Made by a program: the position numbers and the translations under genes
Notes under the pieces: generated by a model
What the model saw: the letters and a program-made list of their open reading frames with translations, nothing else
The model's database searches: none
Told to the model about the DNA's origin: nothing
Shown here: piece by piece, positions 1-7,703 of the stretch
Numbering within the stretch: the first letter of the stretch is position 1
How the letters are laid out: each line of letters starts with the position of its first letter
NCBI GenBank assembly: GCA_038330415.1
Contig: JBBQNZ010000075.1
Span: forward strand, 1-20,408
Length of the DNA: 20,408 nucleotides
Source: Fodinibacter sp038330415
Lineage (GTDB): Bacteria > Actinomycetota > Actinomycetes > Actinomycetales > Dermatophilaceae
Direction of reading: 5' to 3'

Positions 1-374
1 GCGCTCATCGTCGTGCGGATCATCCCGCTGCCATACTCACGCGCTCCCACCAGCACGCCGAGCACCCCCACGACCAGCACGCCCGGCGTGCTGCCGGCGA
101 GCACGGTGGCGAGGGGGTCGGTCGCGGCGAACCCCGGCGCGGGGGAACCCCCGGGCCCCACCCCGGCGACGTCGCCGGTGGAGGTTGCGGCCGCGATGAC
201 GCCGATGACCACCATCAAGGCAGCCAGGGCGCCGACCGTGACGACGTTCGAGCGCACCGTGACGAACCGGAGGAGCTCGGAGCGCAGCAGCCTGGTGGCG
301 GTGAGCCGGTACCCGCCGACCCGGGCGGGTGTGCGCGTCGCGTCGGCGGTCGTGGCGGTGCCGGTGGTCGTCAT
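1..374 (-). CDS. ABC-2 type transporter permease, N-terminal part (cut by window edge)
   Basis: This is the start of a membrane permease; about 124 residues are visible and the rest lies beyond base 1. The translation begins MTTTGTATTADATRTPARVG. It then has a membrane-proximal basic stretch (LLRSELLRFVTVRSN), a hydrophobic segment (about residues 46-66), a Gly/Pro-rich extracytoplasmic loop and a second hydrophobic segment (VLVVGVLGVLVGA). The motif REYGSGMIRTTMS follows, resembling the E(Y/F)xxGTIRTT pattern common just after a helix in ABC-2 permeases. Its ATG overlaps the TGA of the ATPase gene by 4 bp (371-374), so the two are translationally coupled and very likely form one exporter. 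The substrate cannot be read from this fragment. Confidence 0.82.
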   Translation of the reverse strand, partial: MTTTGTATTADATRTPARVGGYRLTATRLLRSELLRFVTVRSNVVTVGALAALMVVIGVIAAATSTGDVAGVGPGGSPAPGFAATDPLATVLAGSTPGVLVVGVLGVLVGAREYGSGMIRTTMS

Positions 375-1291
375 CGAGCGCTCCTGGTGTCGGTGCCGTG
401 GTAGTCGACGGTGTCGTCGGTGAGTGTCATGAACGCGTCCTCCAGGGAGAGTCGTCGAGTGGCGAGCTGGTGCAGCACGAGGCCGTTGGCGGCCGCGAGC
501 TCCCCGATGGTCGTGGCGCTCAACCCACGGACGTCGAGCGTCCCCGGCTCCTCCGACGAGACGGTGACGCCGGGACCGGCCACGAGCGCCGCGAGCCGTG
601 CGGCATCCGGGCTGGCGACGTCGACCCGCTCGCCGGACGTCGTGGCGATGAACTCGGCCATCGGGGTGTCGGCGAGCACCCGCCCCCGCCCCACGATGAC
701 GAGGTGGTCGGCCGTCAGCTCCATCTCGCTCATCAGGTGCGAGGAGATGAACACCGTGCGCCCCTCGGTGGCCAGCTCACGGGTGAGCCGGCGGATCCAG
801 GTGATGCCGTCGGGGTCGAGCCCGTTCACCGGCTCGTCGAGCATGACCACCGGGGGGTCGGCCAGCAGCGCGGTCGCGATCCCGAGGCGCTGGCCCATGC
901 CGAGCGAGAACTCACCGGCACGCCGGTGCGCCACCGACGCCAGGCCGGCCACCTCGAGCACCTCATCGACCCGGGCACGGCCCACGCCGTTGGCCGCGCC
1001 GACCGCCCGCAGGTGGTTGCGCGCCGACCGGCTCTTGTCGAAGGCCTTCCCGTCGAGCAGCGAACCGACCAGGGCGAGCGGGGCCGGTGCGTCGCGGAAC
1101 GGGCGGCCGTTGACAAGGGCCTGCCCCGAGGTGGGGCGGTCGAGGCCGAGCACCAGCCGCATCGTCGTGGACTTGCCGGCCCCGTTGGGCCCGAGGAAGC
1201 CGGTGACCCGGCCGGGCTGCACGGTGAAGCTCATGCCGTCCACCGCGGTGGTGGAGCCGTAACGCTTGACGAGGGACTCGACGGTGATCAT
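371..1291 (-). CDS. ABC transporter ATP-binding protein (ABC-2 exporter type)
   Basis: This 306-residue ATPase should power the downstream permease. Walker A is GPNGAGKST (residues 34-42). The signature region is the variant FSLGMGQRLGIA, a form usual in the DrrA/CcmA-like exporter ATPases in place of LSGGQ. Walker B is VVMLDEPVNGLD, and the switch histidine lies in the FISSHLMSEME stretch. The C-terminal 80 residues form the extra domain seen in DrrA/NatA-like exporters. The ATG at 1291 is preceded by GAGGCGAGG. It lies 82 bp after the response-regulator stop, on the same strand, and overlaps the permease start by 4 bp. A role in export of a drug, peptide or lipid, under control of the adjacent two-component system, is inference. 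Confidence 0.93.
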   Translation of the reverse strand: MITVESLVKRYGSTTAVDGMSFTVQPGRVTGFLGPNGAGKSTTMRLVLGLDRPTSGQALVNGRPFRDAPAPLALVGSLLDGKAFDKSRSARNHLRAVGAANGVGRARVDEVLEVAGLASVAHRRAGEFSLGMGQRLGIATALLADPPVVMLDEPVNGLDPDGITWIRRLTRELATEGRTVFISSHLMSEMELTADHLVIVGRGRVLADTPMAEFIATTSGERVDVASPDAARLAALVAGPGVTVSSEEPGTLDVRGLSATTIGELAAANGLVLHQLATRRLSLEDAFMTLTDDTVDYHGTDTRSAR

Positions 1292-1373
1292 GTCCGCCAG
1301 CCTCGCCTCGAGGCCGGGTAACCGGCATCCACCCAGCGCGGTGTTCGCGACCTACTGCGGATGCCGTACGCAC

Positions 1374-2072
1374 TCAGTCGTCGCCGGCCCGCACCAGCCC
1401 CGTCTGGTAGGCGAGCACGACCAGCTGAGCGCGATCGCGGGCCCCCACCTTGGCCATGGCCCGGTTGACGTGGGTCTTGACGGTGAGCGGGGAGAGCACC
1501 AGGTCGGCCGCAATCTGCTCGTTGCTCAGGCCACGCCCGACGAGGGCGACGACCTCGCGCTCGCGCTCGGTGAGGGCGTCCAGGGTGCCCGCGTGGGCGT
1601 CACGCGCGGCGGTCATCGGGGTGGCGAGGTACCGCGCGATGAGCCCGCGCGTCGCGCGGGGCGACAGCAGCGCCTCGCCGGCCGCGACGGTGCGGATGCC
1701 GTCGAGCAGCTGGGTGGGGCCGACGTCCTTGCCCAGGAAGCCGGACGCCCCCGCCCGCAGTGCGGCGAGCACCGAGTCGTCGGCCTCGAACGTCGTGAGC
1801 ACCAGGATCCGCACCCCCTCCAGGGCAGGGTCCGAGGTGATCTCCCGGGTGGCCTGAAGGCCGTCGAGGTCGGGCATCCGCAGGTCCATGAGCACCACGT
1901 CGGGCCGCAGGGTCCGGGCGGCCGTGACGGCCTCGCGCCCGGTGCCCGCCTCGCGGACCACCTGCAGGTCGGTCGTCGACCCGATGAGGGCTGCGAACCC
2001 TGCCCGGATGAGGGCCTGGTCGTCCGCGAGCAGGACGGTGGTCAGGGGCCGGGGCGCGGCAGGCTGGCTCAT
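1374..2072 (-). CDS. NarL/LuxR-family response regulator
   Basis: This is a 232-residue two-domain regulator. The receiver domain has the acidic pair D17-D18, the phosphoacceptor D63 in VVLMDLRMPD, T93/T94 and K115 (FLGKD), so it looks fully phosphorylatable. The C-terminal LuxR-type helix-turn-helix begins at LTEREREVVALVGRGLSNEQIA and contains SPLTVKTHVNRAMAKVGARDRAQLV. The ATG overlaps the TGA of the histidine kinase gene (2069-2072) and has a CAGGAG ribosome-binding site 6 nt upstream, so kinase and regulator are coupled. By position it probably controls the following ABC transporter genes. The signal and DNA site are unknown. Confidence 0.95.
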   Translation of the reverse strand: MSQPAAPRPLTTVLLADDQALIRAGFAALIGSTTDLQVVREAGTGREAVTAARTLRPDVVLMDLRMPDLDGLQATREITSDPALEGVRILVLTTFEADDSVLAALRAGASGFLGKDVGPTQLLDGIRTVAAGEALLSPRATRGLIARYLATPMTAARDAHAGTLDALTEREREVVALVGRGLSNEQIAADLVLSPLTVKTHVNRAMAKVGARDRAQLVVLAYQTGLVRAGDD

Positions 2073-3268
2073 GCGGGCTCCTGCAGGGGGAGGCGAGCGC
2101 GCACCCGGAAGTGGCCGTCATCGGTCTCGCCGGCCTCGAGGTCCCCACCGACCAGCGCGACCCGCTCCCGCATCCCCACCAGACCGTGACCCCCGCCCGC
2201 GGTGGCAGAGGCGGCTGAGGCGGGCTCGGCCGGCATCGCGTTGACGACCTCCACCTGCACCGCGTCGCTGTCCTGCCGGGTGCGCAGCAGCACCGGCCCG
2301 GCACCGTGTCGTGCCGCGTTGACCAGCGCCTCCTGCACGACCCGGTAGAGGTGCAGGTCGTCGCCCGGCGTGCCCCCGAGCGCGGGGCCCTCGTGGGTCC
2401 ACCGCACGTCGAGCCCGCCGCCGCGCAGCGACTCGACGAGGGCGGGAATGTCATCGGCGCCCGGCGCGGGCGGGTCCACCCGGTCGGCCTCGGGCGTCCC
2501 GGCCTCCACGTCGGTGCGCAGCAGGCCGACGATCGCCCCCATCTCCTGAAGGGCCATCCCGCTCGCCGACCGCACCCGGGCCAGGGCCTGCTGCGCCGCT
2601 GCCGGGTCGCTGGTCGAGAGGTGCTCGGCGACCCCCGCCTGCACGTTCACCACGGCCACGTGGTGGGCGACGACGTCGTGCAGCTCGCGCGAGATGCGCA
2701 GGCGCTCCTCGGCGACCCGGCGCACCGCCTCGGCGTCGCGGCCGGCCTCCGCGCGCCGGGCTCGCTCGAGCGCCGCGGCCAGCACCGCGCGGTTGCTGCG
2801 CACGGCATCCCCGAGGGCGGCGGCGAGGCCGCACCAGGCGACCACGGCGTAGACCACCGGGTCCTGCGCGTCGACCAGCCCCGAACGGGACAGCAGCACG
2901 ATGACCACCGCCATGGTCACCCCCGCCGTCACCACCGCGGCCCGCCTCGACCCGTAGACCGCGACGGCGTAGAGCGCGGCGATCGCGGCCGGCAGACCGC
3001 GACCGACCGACCCGGCCGGGAAGGGCACGACGGTCGCGCCGAGCGCCACGCCCCAGGCGATCAACGGGTGGGTGCGCCGCCACATCAGGGCCCCACAGGC
3101 CACCGCCAGCAGGACGACGGTGACGGCGGTGAGGGGCTCCGGCGTGACGCCCACGGTCTCCGGGGTCGCCGGCACCGCGAGCAGCGACAGCACGAAGATG
3201 ACGACCGCGAGTGCCGCGTCGACGACCCGCGGCCGCGCGGCCATCCAGCCTCGTAGTCCGGTGGGCAC
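2069..3268 (-). CDS. Sensor histidine kinase (HisKA_3 / NarX-like)
   Basis: This membrane kinase has roughly 399 residues. Its N-terminal half holds about five or six hydrophobic segments (for example AALAVVIFVLSLLAV, LTAVTVVLLAVACGALM, AAVVTAGVTMAVVIVLL) and no large extracellular domain. The dimerisation/phosphoacceptor helix RLRISRELHDVVAHHVAVV carries the His near residue 197. The ATPase domain shows the N box (VVQEALVNAARHGAG) and a G box (GGGHGLVGMRERV). This is the DesK/LiaS-type layout of kinases paired with NarL regulators. The start is uncertain. GTG at 3268 keeps the LRGW..RP..D leader and has a TACGCT -10-like box 6 nt upstream (leaderless). ATG at 3244 has CGAGG 4 nt upstream. 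An open frame reaches 3373, but its first residues look non-coding. Confidence 0.92.
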   Translation of the reverse strand: MPTGLRGWMAARPRVVDAALAVVIFVLSLLAVPATPETVGVTPEPLTAVTVVLLAVACGALMWRRTHPLIAWGVALGATVVPFPAGSVGRGLPAAIAALYAVAVYGSRRAAVVTAGVTMAVVIVLLSRSGLVDAQDPVVYAVVAWCGLAAALGDAVRSNRAVLAAALERARRAEAGRDAEAVRRVAEERLRISRELHDVVAHHVAVVNVQAGVAEHLSTSDPAAAQQALARVRSASGMALQEMGAIVGLLRTDVEAGTPEADRVDPPAPGADDIPALVESLRGGGLDVRWTHEGPALGGTPGDDLHLYRVVQEALVNAARHGAGPVLLRTRQDSDAVQVEVVNAMPAEPASAASATAGGGHGLVGMRERVALVGGDLEAGETDDGHFRVRARLPLQEPA

Positions 3269-3414
3269 CCTCAGAGCGTAGGAGACCAGCGACCCGGCCC
3301 CCGCGTGCCTCAGCGGCCGAGTACGAGGTTGGCCGACGTCACCCCTGCCGCCGGAGGCGACGCGGGTGTGCAACGGGCAGCCGTCGCGGTGCTGCGAGCT
3401 CAGCGGTCGCGAAC
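3269..3414. other. Intergenic gap between yihY-like gene and histidine kinase gene
   Basis: This 146-bp stretch lies between two minus-strand genes. It should carry the promoter of the kinase/regulator/ABC module. On the minus strand a TANNNT box (TACGCT, 3280 down to 3275) lies 6 nt before the GTG at 3268. I see no convincing -35 box, no strong terminator hairpin with a T-run, and no small gene. Confidence 0.5.
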
Positions 3415-4605
3415 TCAGCCGTCGCGGCGCGCCCGGTCCCTGCTGCGGTCCGACGGAAGAGCCTCCAGGTCTGCTTTCGCCGAGCCGTCCCGTGCATCAC
3501 GACCGCTCTCGCGGTGGGGGTGGTGCCCGTTCCGGTCGTCGTCATGCCCGTCGGCGGCGTCGGACTCCAGTCGCAGGCGCCGGCCCTCGGCGACCTTCTT
3601 CTCCAGCTTCTCCTCGGCCTTGTCGGAGTTGCGGGTGTCGCGCGGCGGCAGCTGCAGCGTCTCCTCCGCCTCGATGCCGGACTGCAGCTGGCGGGCCCGC
3701 TCGAGCTCGGCGTCGACCTCCGCGCCGAAGAGCAGGGCGAGGTTGGTGATCCACAGCCAGAGCAGGAACACGATGACGCCGGCGAGCGAGCCGTAGGTCT
3801 TGTTGTAGGAGCTGAAGTGCGAGACGTAGAAGCCGAAGCCCACCGAGGCCAGCACCCACACGAAGATGGCGACCGCGGCCCCGACCGAGACGAACCGGAA
3901 CTTCGGCTGGCGCACGTTCGGCGTCGCGTAGTAGAGCACGGCCACCATGACGATGACGATGCCGAGCATCACCGGCCACTTGGCGATGCTCCAGATGGTC
4001 GTGGCGAGGTCGCCGAGGCCGATCACGTCACCGACGGCCGTCGCCACACCGCCACTGACCACGAGGCCGACGAGCACGAGGGCCGCCATGACCACCAGGC
4101 CGATGGTGATCAGCAGCACGACCGGGCGCAGCTTCCAGATCGGCCGTCCTTCGTCAACCTGGTAGACCCGGTTCATGGCCCGCCCGAAGGCGCCCACGTA
4201 GCCCGATGCGGACCAGATCGCGCCCACGAGGCCGAGCACGAGGGCCAGGCCTGCGCCCCGCGCATTCACCATCTGGTCGATCGGGCCCTTCAGCTGCGCG
4301 GCAACGTCGCCCTGGCCGAGGTTCCGGACGAGGTCGAGCATCGCCGTGGTCGTCGACTCGCCCTGACCGAAGAAGCCGAGCAGGGAGACCAGCGCGAGGA
4401 TGGCGGGAAAGACGGAGAGCACCGAGTAGTACGTCAGCGCGGCCGCGAGGTCCGTGCACTGGTCGCGCTGGAACTCGGCGAATGCGGCCTTGGCCGTGTA
4501 CTTCCATCCGGGCTTGTCGATCTCCGTCGGGGAGTCCGGCTTCCGGTCGTCGTCGGGGCTGGGTGCTGTCTCGGCGCGTGTGGCCGCCGTGCCTTCTCGT
4601 GCCAT
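3415..4605 (-). CDS. YihY/BrkB-family inner membrane protein
   Basis: This is a polytopic membrane protein of about 396 residues. The N-terminus is charged and Pro/Asp-rich. The family core follows: WKYTAKAAFAEFQRDQCTDLAAALTYYSVLSVFPAILALVSLLG, with the AAALTYYSVLSVFPA pattern typical of YihY/BrkB. About six hydrophobic segments end with VFLLWLWITNLALLFGAEVDAELERAR, also characteristic. The C-terminal 90 residues are hydrophilic and rich in Arg, Asp and Glu, and probably cytoplasmic. I chose ATG 4605 because TAGGAG lies 8 nt upstream; an upstream in-frame ATG at 4656 lacks this. The family was once called ribonuclease BN in error; its true role is unsettled. Confidence 0.92.
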   Translation of the reverse strand: MAREGTAATRAETAPSPDDDRKPDSPTEIDKPGWKYTAKAAFAEFQRDQCTDLAAALTYYSVLSVFPAILALVSLLGFFGQGESTTTAMLDLVRNLGQGDVAAQLKGPIDQMVNARGAGLALVLGLVGAIWSASGYVGAFGRAMNRVYQVDEGRPIWKLRPVVLLITIGLVVMAALVLVGLVVSGGVATAVGDVIGLGDLATTIWSIAKWPVMLGIVIVMVAVLYYATPNVRQPKFRFVSVGAAVAIFVWVLASVGFGFYVSHFSSYNKTYGSLAGVIVFLLWLWITNLALLFGAEVDAELERARQLQSGIEAEETLQLPPRDTRNSDKAEEKLEKKVAEGRRLRLESDAADGHDDDRNGHHPHRESGRDARDGSAKADLEALPSDRSRDRARRDG

Positions 4606-4798
4606 GCGGTCGCTCCTACCCCCGGTGGTGCTCGGCACACCCTCTCGCCCTGCCATCCTCTCCGCTCAGGGCCCGCAGATGAGCCGGGACCGCAGCCTTG
4701 TACAGGGTCCGGGTCCGGAACCGGCAAGGAGTGCCCGGCGGGGACGTCCGGCCGGACGTGCAGGGCGGATCCCGCCGAGCGGGTGGGAGACTGGGGCG
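4606..4798. promoter_or_regulatory. Divergent intergenic region with a 16-bp perfect palindrome (4744-4759)
   Basis: This 193-bp gap separates the divergent yihY-like gene and the 4799 gene, so it must hold promoters for both. Bases 4744-4759 read ACGTCCGGCCGGACGT, a perfect 16-bp palindrome, 39 bp before the 4799 start codon. In this position it could be an operator or a small transcript hairpin; no regulator can be assigned. Confidence 0.4.
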
Positions 4799-5443
4799 AT
4801 GAGTGGTGACGGCGGACGAGCCCTGCCCCGGCGACCCGTGCCCTTCGGGCCGCTGGCGATGGAGACCCACGGTGGCACGCTGCCCGGGCCCGCCGAGGTC
4901 ACCGAGGTCGCGCACCAGACGGCCGCCATCCTGGTCGGCACCGGGCGGGCCGCTCATGATCCCGAGGTGACCACCCGACTGGTGACGCTGGTCGACGACC
5001 TGGGCCTGTCCACGGTCGCCGACCTCTGGTCGGCCCGGCCTGCCCGGTCACTGCCCGGGGCGCTCTGGCGGCTGTACGCACTGCGCGAGTGGGTGCGGCG
5101 CAGCCCGGAGCAGGCCAGCCGGGAGTACGCGGCCGGCATCCGGTTCACCGACGTGGCCCACGCGGTGGCCGGCATCGCCGAGCCGCCCGGCCCCGAGGAG
5201 GTGCAGCGGGTGGCCGACCAGATCCTCGCGGGGGTGTTCGAGGGCGACCTCGCCGTGGCGCTGGAGCGGGCCGCGGCGTTCTGCACGGTCATCGCTGCCG
5301 GGCGGGCCGAGCTCGCCCACGACCGCGATGCCGTCGACCCCGCGGCGGCCAGCGACCTGACCCGCACCGGTGCCTCCATGCTCGCGACCGGCGAGGACCT
5401 GCGTGCCTGCGCCAGGCTGTGGCGGGTCGGCGACCTCGACTGA
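4799..5443 (+). CDS. Conserved actinobacterial protein of unknown function
   Basis: I do not recognise a named family for this 214-residue, mostly helical protein. It begins MSGDGGRALPRRPVPFGPLAMETHGG. Distinct blocks are LWRLYALREWVRRSPEQASREYAAGIRFTDVAHAVAGI and EEVQRVADQILAGVFEGDLAVALERAAAFCTVIAAGRAEL. There is no signal peptide or membrane segment, so it is probably cytoplasmic. The frame is open from 4454, but that upstream part overlaps the start of the opposite gene and looks non-coding. The ATG at 4799 follows GGTGGGAGACTGGGGCG, which offers only a poorly spaced ribosome-binding site. The protein reads like a genuine gene, and similar sequences seem familiar from actinobacteria, but I assign no function. 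Confidence 0.8.
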   Translation: MSGDGGRALPRRPVPFGPLAMETHGGTLPGPAEVTEVAHQTAAILVGTGRAAHDPEVTTRLVTLVDDLGLSTVADLWSARPARSLPGALWRLYALREWVRRSPEQASREYAAGIRFTDVAHAVAGIAEPPGPEEVQRVADQILAGVFEGDLAVALERAAAFCTVIAAGRAELAHDRDAVDPAAASDLTRTGASMLATGEDLRACARLWRVGDLD

Positions 5444-5492
5444 GCTTCCACTGAGAACTCGACAGGGGAACACATCTGGCGGGTGCAGGCGT

Positions 5493-5498
5493 TAGGGT
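5493..5498 (+). promoter_or_regulatory. Candidate -10 box of the structured RNA
   Basis: TAGGGT fits the actinobacterial TANNNT -10 pattern. It would place transcription initiation at about 5504-5505, the first base of the long stem described next. No good -35 box is visible at 17-18 bp upstream. Confidence 0.45.
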
Positions 5499-5503
5499 CG
5501 TCT

Positions 5504-5609
5504 GTGGGTGCCGGACCGCGGCAGCCCCGGGTCCCAACATCAGCCGCTACGAGCGGCCACGCGCCGTGAGGCGCTCCCGGTCCGGCACCCACCTCCGTCA
5601 CTGCTGATG
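5504..5609 (+). ncRNA. Candidate structured RNA with long closing stem, two hairpins and possible pseudoknot
   Basis: Bases 5504-5518 and 5578-5592 form a perfect 15-bp stem. Inside it are two hairpins. One is a 6-bp stem 5543-5548/5552-5557 with a 3-nt loop. The other is a 5-bp stem 5561-5565/5570-5574 closed by GTGA, a GNRA tetraloop when read as plus-strand RNA. The junction bases CATCAGC (5538-5544) are complementary to GCTGATG (5603-5609) lying 3' of the stem, a potential pseudoknot; its last two pairs compete with the first hairpin. A -10-like box ends 6 nt before the stem. No T-run terminator follows, so it could be a leader of the 5719 gene and the DUF47-pit genes, or an independent RNA. 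It does not match SRP RNA, tRNA, tmRNA or a riboswitch I can recall. Confidence 0.55.
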
Positions 5610-5718
5610 CCGCTGCGCCGCCCGTGGCTGGCCCGGCGCGATGCTGGATGTCGCGATCGAGACATAGACCCTGTGGAAAATCGGTCCCGGCCCGCATTGC
5701 CGCCCGTACCGTGGAGCA

Positions 5719-5904
5719 ATGAAGGACGACCCGTCGCTGCACGACGAGCAGCTCGAGGACGAGATCCGCCTGGTCGGCGACCTCGTCCTGGCGGCGTCGC
5801 AGAGCGAGGGTCGGATGCCCGACGAGGCGATCGACGAGGTCCTCGGGCTGCACCCCCCGAGGGCGCCGGTCGACGCCGTCCCCGCCCCCGACGGCGTGGG
5901 GTGA
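5719..5904 (+). CDS. Small conserved actinobacterial protein (61 residues)
   Basis: This short acidic helical protein contains LEDEIRLVGDLVLAASQSEGRMPDEAIDEVLGL. That pattern resembles a family of very small actinobacterial proteins of unknown function that I remember as sharing E(I/V)xLVxxLVxAASQS....EIDxxL. The C-terminus is Pro/Ala-rich and variable. It has no membrane segment or signal. The ATG has GGAG only 2 nt upstream, too close for a good ribosome-binding site. However, TACCGT lies 6 nt upstream, so a leaderless transcript is possible. It lies between the structured RNA candidate and the DUF47-pit pair, on the same strand; a link to phosphate uptake is not shown. Confidence 0.7.
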   Translation: MKDDPSLHDEQLEDEIRLVGDLVLAASQSEGRMPDEAIDEVLGLHPPRAPVDAVPAPDGVG

Positions 5905-5992
5905 GCGGGCCGCGGCACCCGGCTACCCGGCATCCCGGATCGGGCCCTAGCCTGTAGCCACTGTCCGGCCTCTCCGTCCTGAAAGACCGCTC

Positions 5993-6616
5993 GTGGCGAT
6001 CCGCCTCACCCCCAAGGAACCGCGTTTCTTCGACCTGTTCGCAGCGTCGGCGCGGCACCTCGTCGATGCGTCCCGCGAGCTCACCGCGCTGATCGGGGCC
6101 CCTGCGGAGGAGCGCGACGCCATCCTCAAGCGGATGCACGAGATCGAGTCGGCGGCGGGCGACTCCACGCACGAGATCGTCCGGGCGGTCAACGGTGCGT
6201 TCGTCACGCCGTTCGACCGGGCCGACATGCACGGTCTCGCCGTGGCCCTGGACAGCTGCGTGGGCCTGATCGAGGCGGCGGTCGACCTGATCGTGCTCTA
6301 CCGGGTCGACGAGGTGCTGCCGCGGGTGGCCAAGCAGGTCGAGGTCATCTCGCGGATGGCCGACATCACCGCCGACGCGATGCCCCGGCTGCGCGGGATG
6401 AAGGACCTCACCGCCTACTGGGTCGAGGTCGACCGGCTCGAGAACCGCGCCAACAAGGCCTATCGCCGGATGCTCGCCGAGCTGTTCAACACCCCCGGCG
6501 CCGACCCCATCACGGTGATGAAGCACAAGGACATCATCGACGCGCTCGAGGCGGCCGCTAACGGCTTCGAGAAGGTGGCGCTCAAGGTCGAGGCGATCGC
6601 CGTCCGGGAGTCCTGA
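5993..6616 (+). CDS. DUF47 / PhoU-like phosphate transport accessory protein
   Basis: This is a 207-residue all-helical protein of the DUF47 family, related to PhoU. The family hallmark is the block HEIVRAVNGAFVTPFDRADMHGLAVALD (about residues 60-87), with the TPFDRxD motif. The second half contains MKHKDIIDALEAAANGFEKVALKVE, the repeated helix expected for the fold. Members usually lie just upstream of pit genes and are thought to modulate the transporter. Here the gap to pit is 5 bp, so the pair is an operon. The start is GTG at 5993. TAGCCT-like boxes at 5948-5953 could be a promoter. Confidence 0.92.
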   Translation: MAIRLTPKEPRFFDLFAASARHLVDASRELTALIGAPAEERDAILKRMHEIESAAGDSTHEIVRAVNGAFVTPFDRADMHGLAVALDSCVGLIEAAVDLIVLYRVDEVLPRVAKQVEVISRMADITADAMPRLRGMKDLTAYWVEVDRLENRANKAYRRMLAELFNTPGADPITVMKHKDIIDALEAAANGFEKVALKVEAIAVRES

Positions 6617-6621
6617 GCCGG

Positions 6622-7617
6622 GTGGACTGGCTGCCCGTCGCGCTCGTCGTCGCACTGGCGATGGGCTTCACCTACACCAACGGCTTCCACGACGCGGCCA
6701 ACGCCATCGCCACGTCGGTGTCGACGCGCTCGCTGACCCCGCGGATCGCGCTGGTGCTGGCGGCCGTGATGAACCTGCTCGGCGGCTTCGCCGGGGTGCG
6801 GGTCGCGCAGACGATCGGCGGCGACATCATCGAGGTGCCGATGGGCGCCACGGGGGTCGCCATCTGCGCCGGCGCGCTCATCGGGGCGTCGCTGTGGAAC
6901 CTGCTCACCTGGTGGCGAGGGCTGCCGTCGTCGTCGTCGCACGCCCTGATCGGGGGGCTCTGCGGAGCGGCGCTCGCCGGCGGGGCGACGGTGAAGTGGG
7001 ACAGCATCCTCGACAGCGTACTGATCCCGATGGTGCTCTCGCCGGTGCTCGGCCTCGTCGGCGGGTTCGCGTTGATGACGGCGATCCTGTGGGCCTTCCG
7101 ACGGTCGGCGCCCGGGCCGGCCGCGCGCGGGTTCCGTTACGCGCAAACAGTTTCCGCCGCCGCGATGGCGTTCGGGCACGGCATGCAGGATGCCGCCAAG
7201 ACCGCCGGCGTCGTCGCGCTGACGCTGGTGGCGAGTGGGCACCGGCCGGCCGACGACCTGTCGATCCCGTGGTGGGTCATCGCGCTGTCGGCGGTGGTGC
7301 TCGCGGCCGGTACGTATGCCGGGGGGTGGCGGATCATGCGCACGCTCGGCCGGCGGATCGTCGATGTCGACCCGCCGCACGGGTTCGCCGCCGAGACGGT
7401 GTCGGCGACGGTGCTGTTCGCGGCCACGGCCACCGGAGCGCCCATCTCCACGACGCACGTCATCACCTCGGCGATCATGGGCGTCGGCGCCACCCGGTCG
7501 CACAAGGCGGTGCGGTGGGGGGTGGTGCGCTCGATCTTCAACGGGTGGCTGCTGACCTTCCCCGGGGCGGGCCTGGCCGCAGCAGCAGCTTTCGCCCTCC
7601 TCACCCTCCTCTACTGA
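6622..7617 (+). CDS. pit: Low-affinity inorganic phosphate transporter, PiT family
   Basis: This 331-residue membrane protein moves phosphate across the cytoplasmic membrane by ion symport. The N-terminal PiT signature is clear: GFTYTNGFHDAANAIATSVSTRSLTP (residues about 15-40). The internally repeated second signature is AFGHGMQDAAKTAGVVALTL (about residues 182-201), a variant of the usual GANDAQK. A third family block, ATATGAPISTTHVITSAIMGVG, lies near the C-terminus. About ten hydrophobic segments fit the family, at the short end of its usual length. The start is GTG at 6622, 5 bp after DUF47. The gene ends 14 bp before a palindromic repeat that could terminate transcription from both sides. 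Confidence 0.95.
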   Translation: MDWLPVALVVALAMGFTYTNGFHDAANAIATSVSTRSLTPRIALVLAAVMNLLGGFAGVRVAQTIGGDIIEVPMGATGVAICAGALIGASLWNLLTWWRGLPSSSSHALIGGLCGAALAGGATVKWDSILDSVLIPMVLSPVLGLVGGFALMTAILWAFRRSAPGPAARGFRYAQTVSAAAMAFGHGMQDAAKTAGVVALTLVASGHRPADDLSIPWWVIALSAVVLAAGTYAGGWRIMRTLGRRIVDVDPPHGFAAETVSATVLFAATATGAPISTTHVITSAIMGVGATRSHKAVRWGVVRSIFNGWLLTFPGAGLAAAAAFALLTLLY

Positions 7618-7631
7618 CCGCGACCTGTTTT

Positions 7632-7703
7632 CGACTTCGTGCGACTTGGGGACGGTTCTAGGCCGCCTGACGCCAGAAAACCGCACCTATGTCGCACGAG
7701 GTC
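7632..7703. repeat. Palindromic repeat copy 1 (imperfect), between pit and the AbiEi-like gene
   Basis: The left arm is 7632-7659 and the right arm 7675-7703, with a 15-nt loop. The outer part (CGACTTCGTGCGAC pairing with GTCGCACGAGGTC) and the inner CGGTT/AACCG pair, while the middle pairs poorly. The left arm shares its first 12 bases (CGACTTCGTGCG) and last 7 bases (CGGTTCT) with repeat copy 2 at 8787-8814, at identical spacing. It sits between convergent genes and overlaps the last 15 or so codons of the 7658-8698 gene. Confidence 0.7.

Noticed and set aside
3211..4809. A 532-residue plus-strand open frame
   Set aside because: It is antisense to the clear YihY/BrkB gene and has low-complexity composition.
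5504..5592. SRP RNA, tRNA or simple terminator as the identity of the stem structure
   Set aside because: The SRP core (GGTCAGG...GGAAGGAAGCAGCC) and tRNA arms are missing. A terminator would not have a 59-nt branched loop and would need a T-run.
5508..5957. A 149-residue plus-strand open frame across the RNA candidate
   Set aside because: It overlaps the better-supported 61-residue gene in another frame, is Arg/Pro-rich and starts inside the structured stem.
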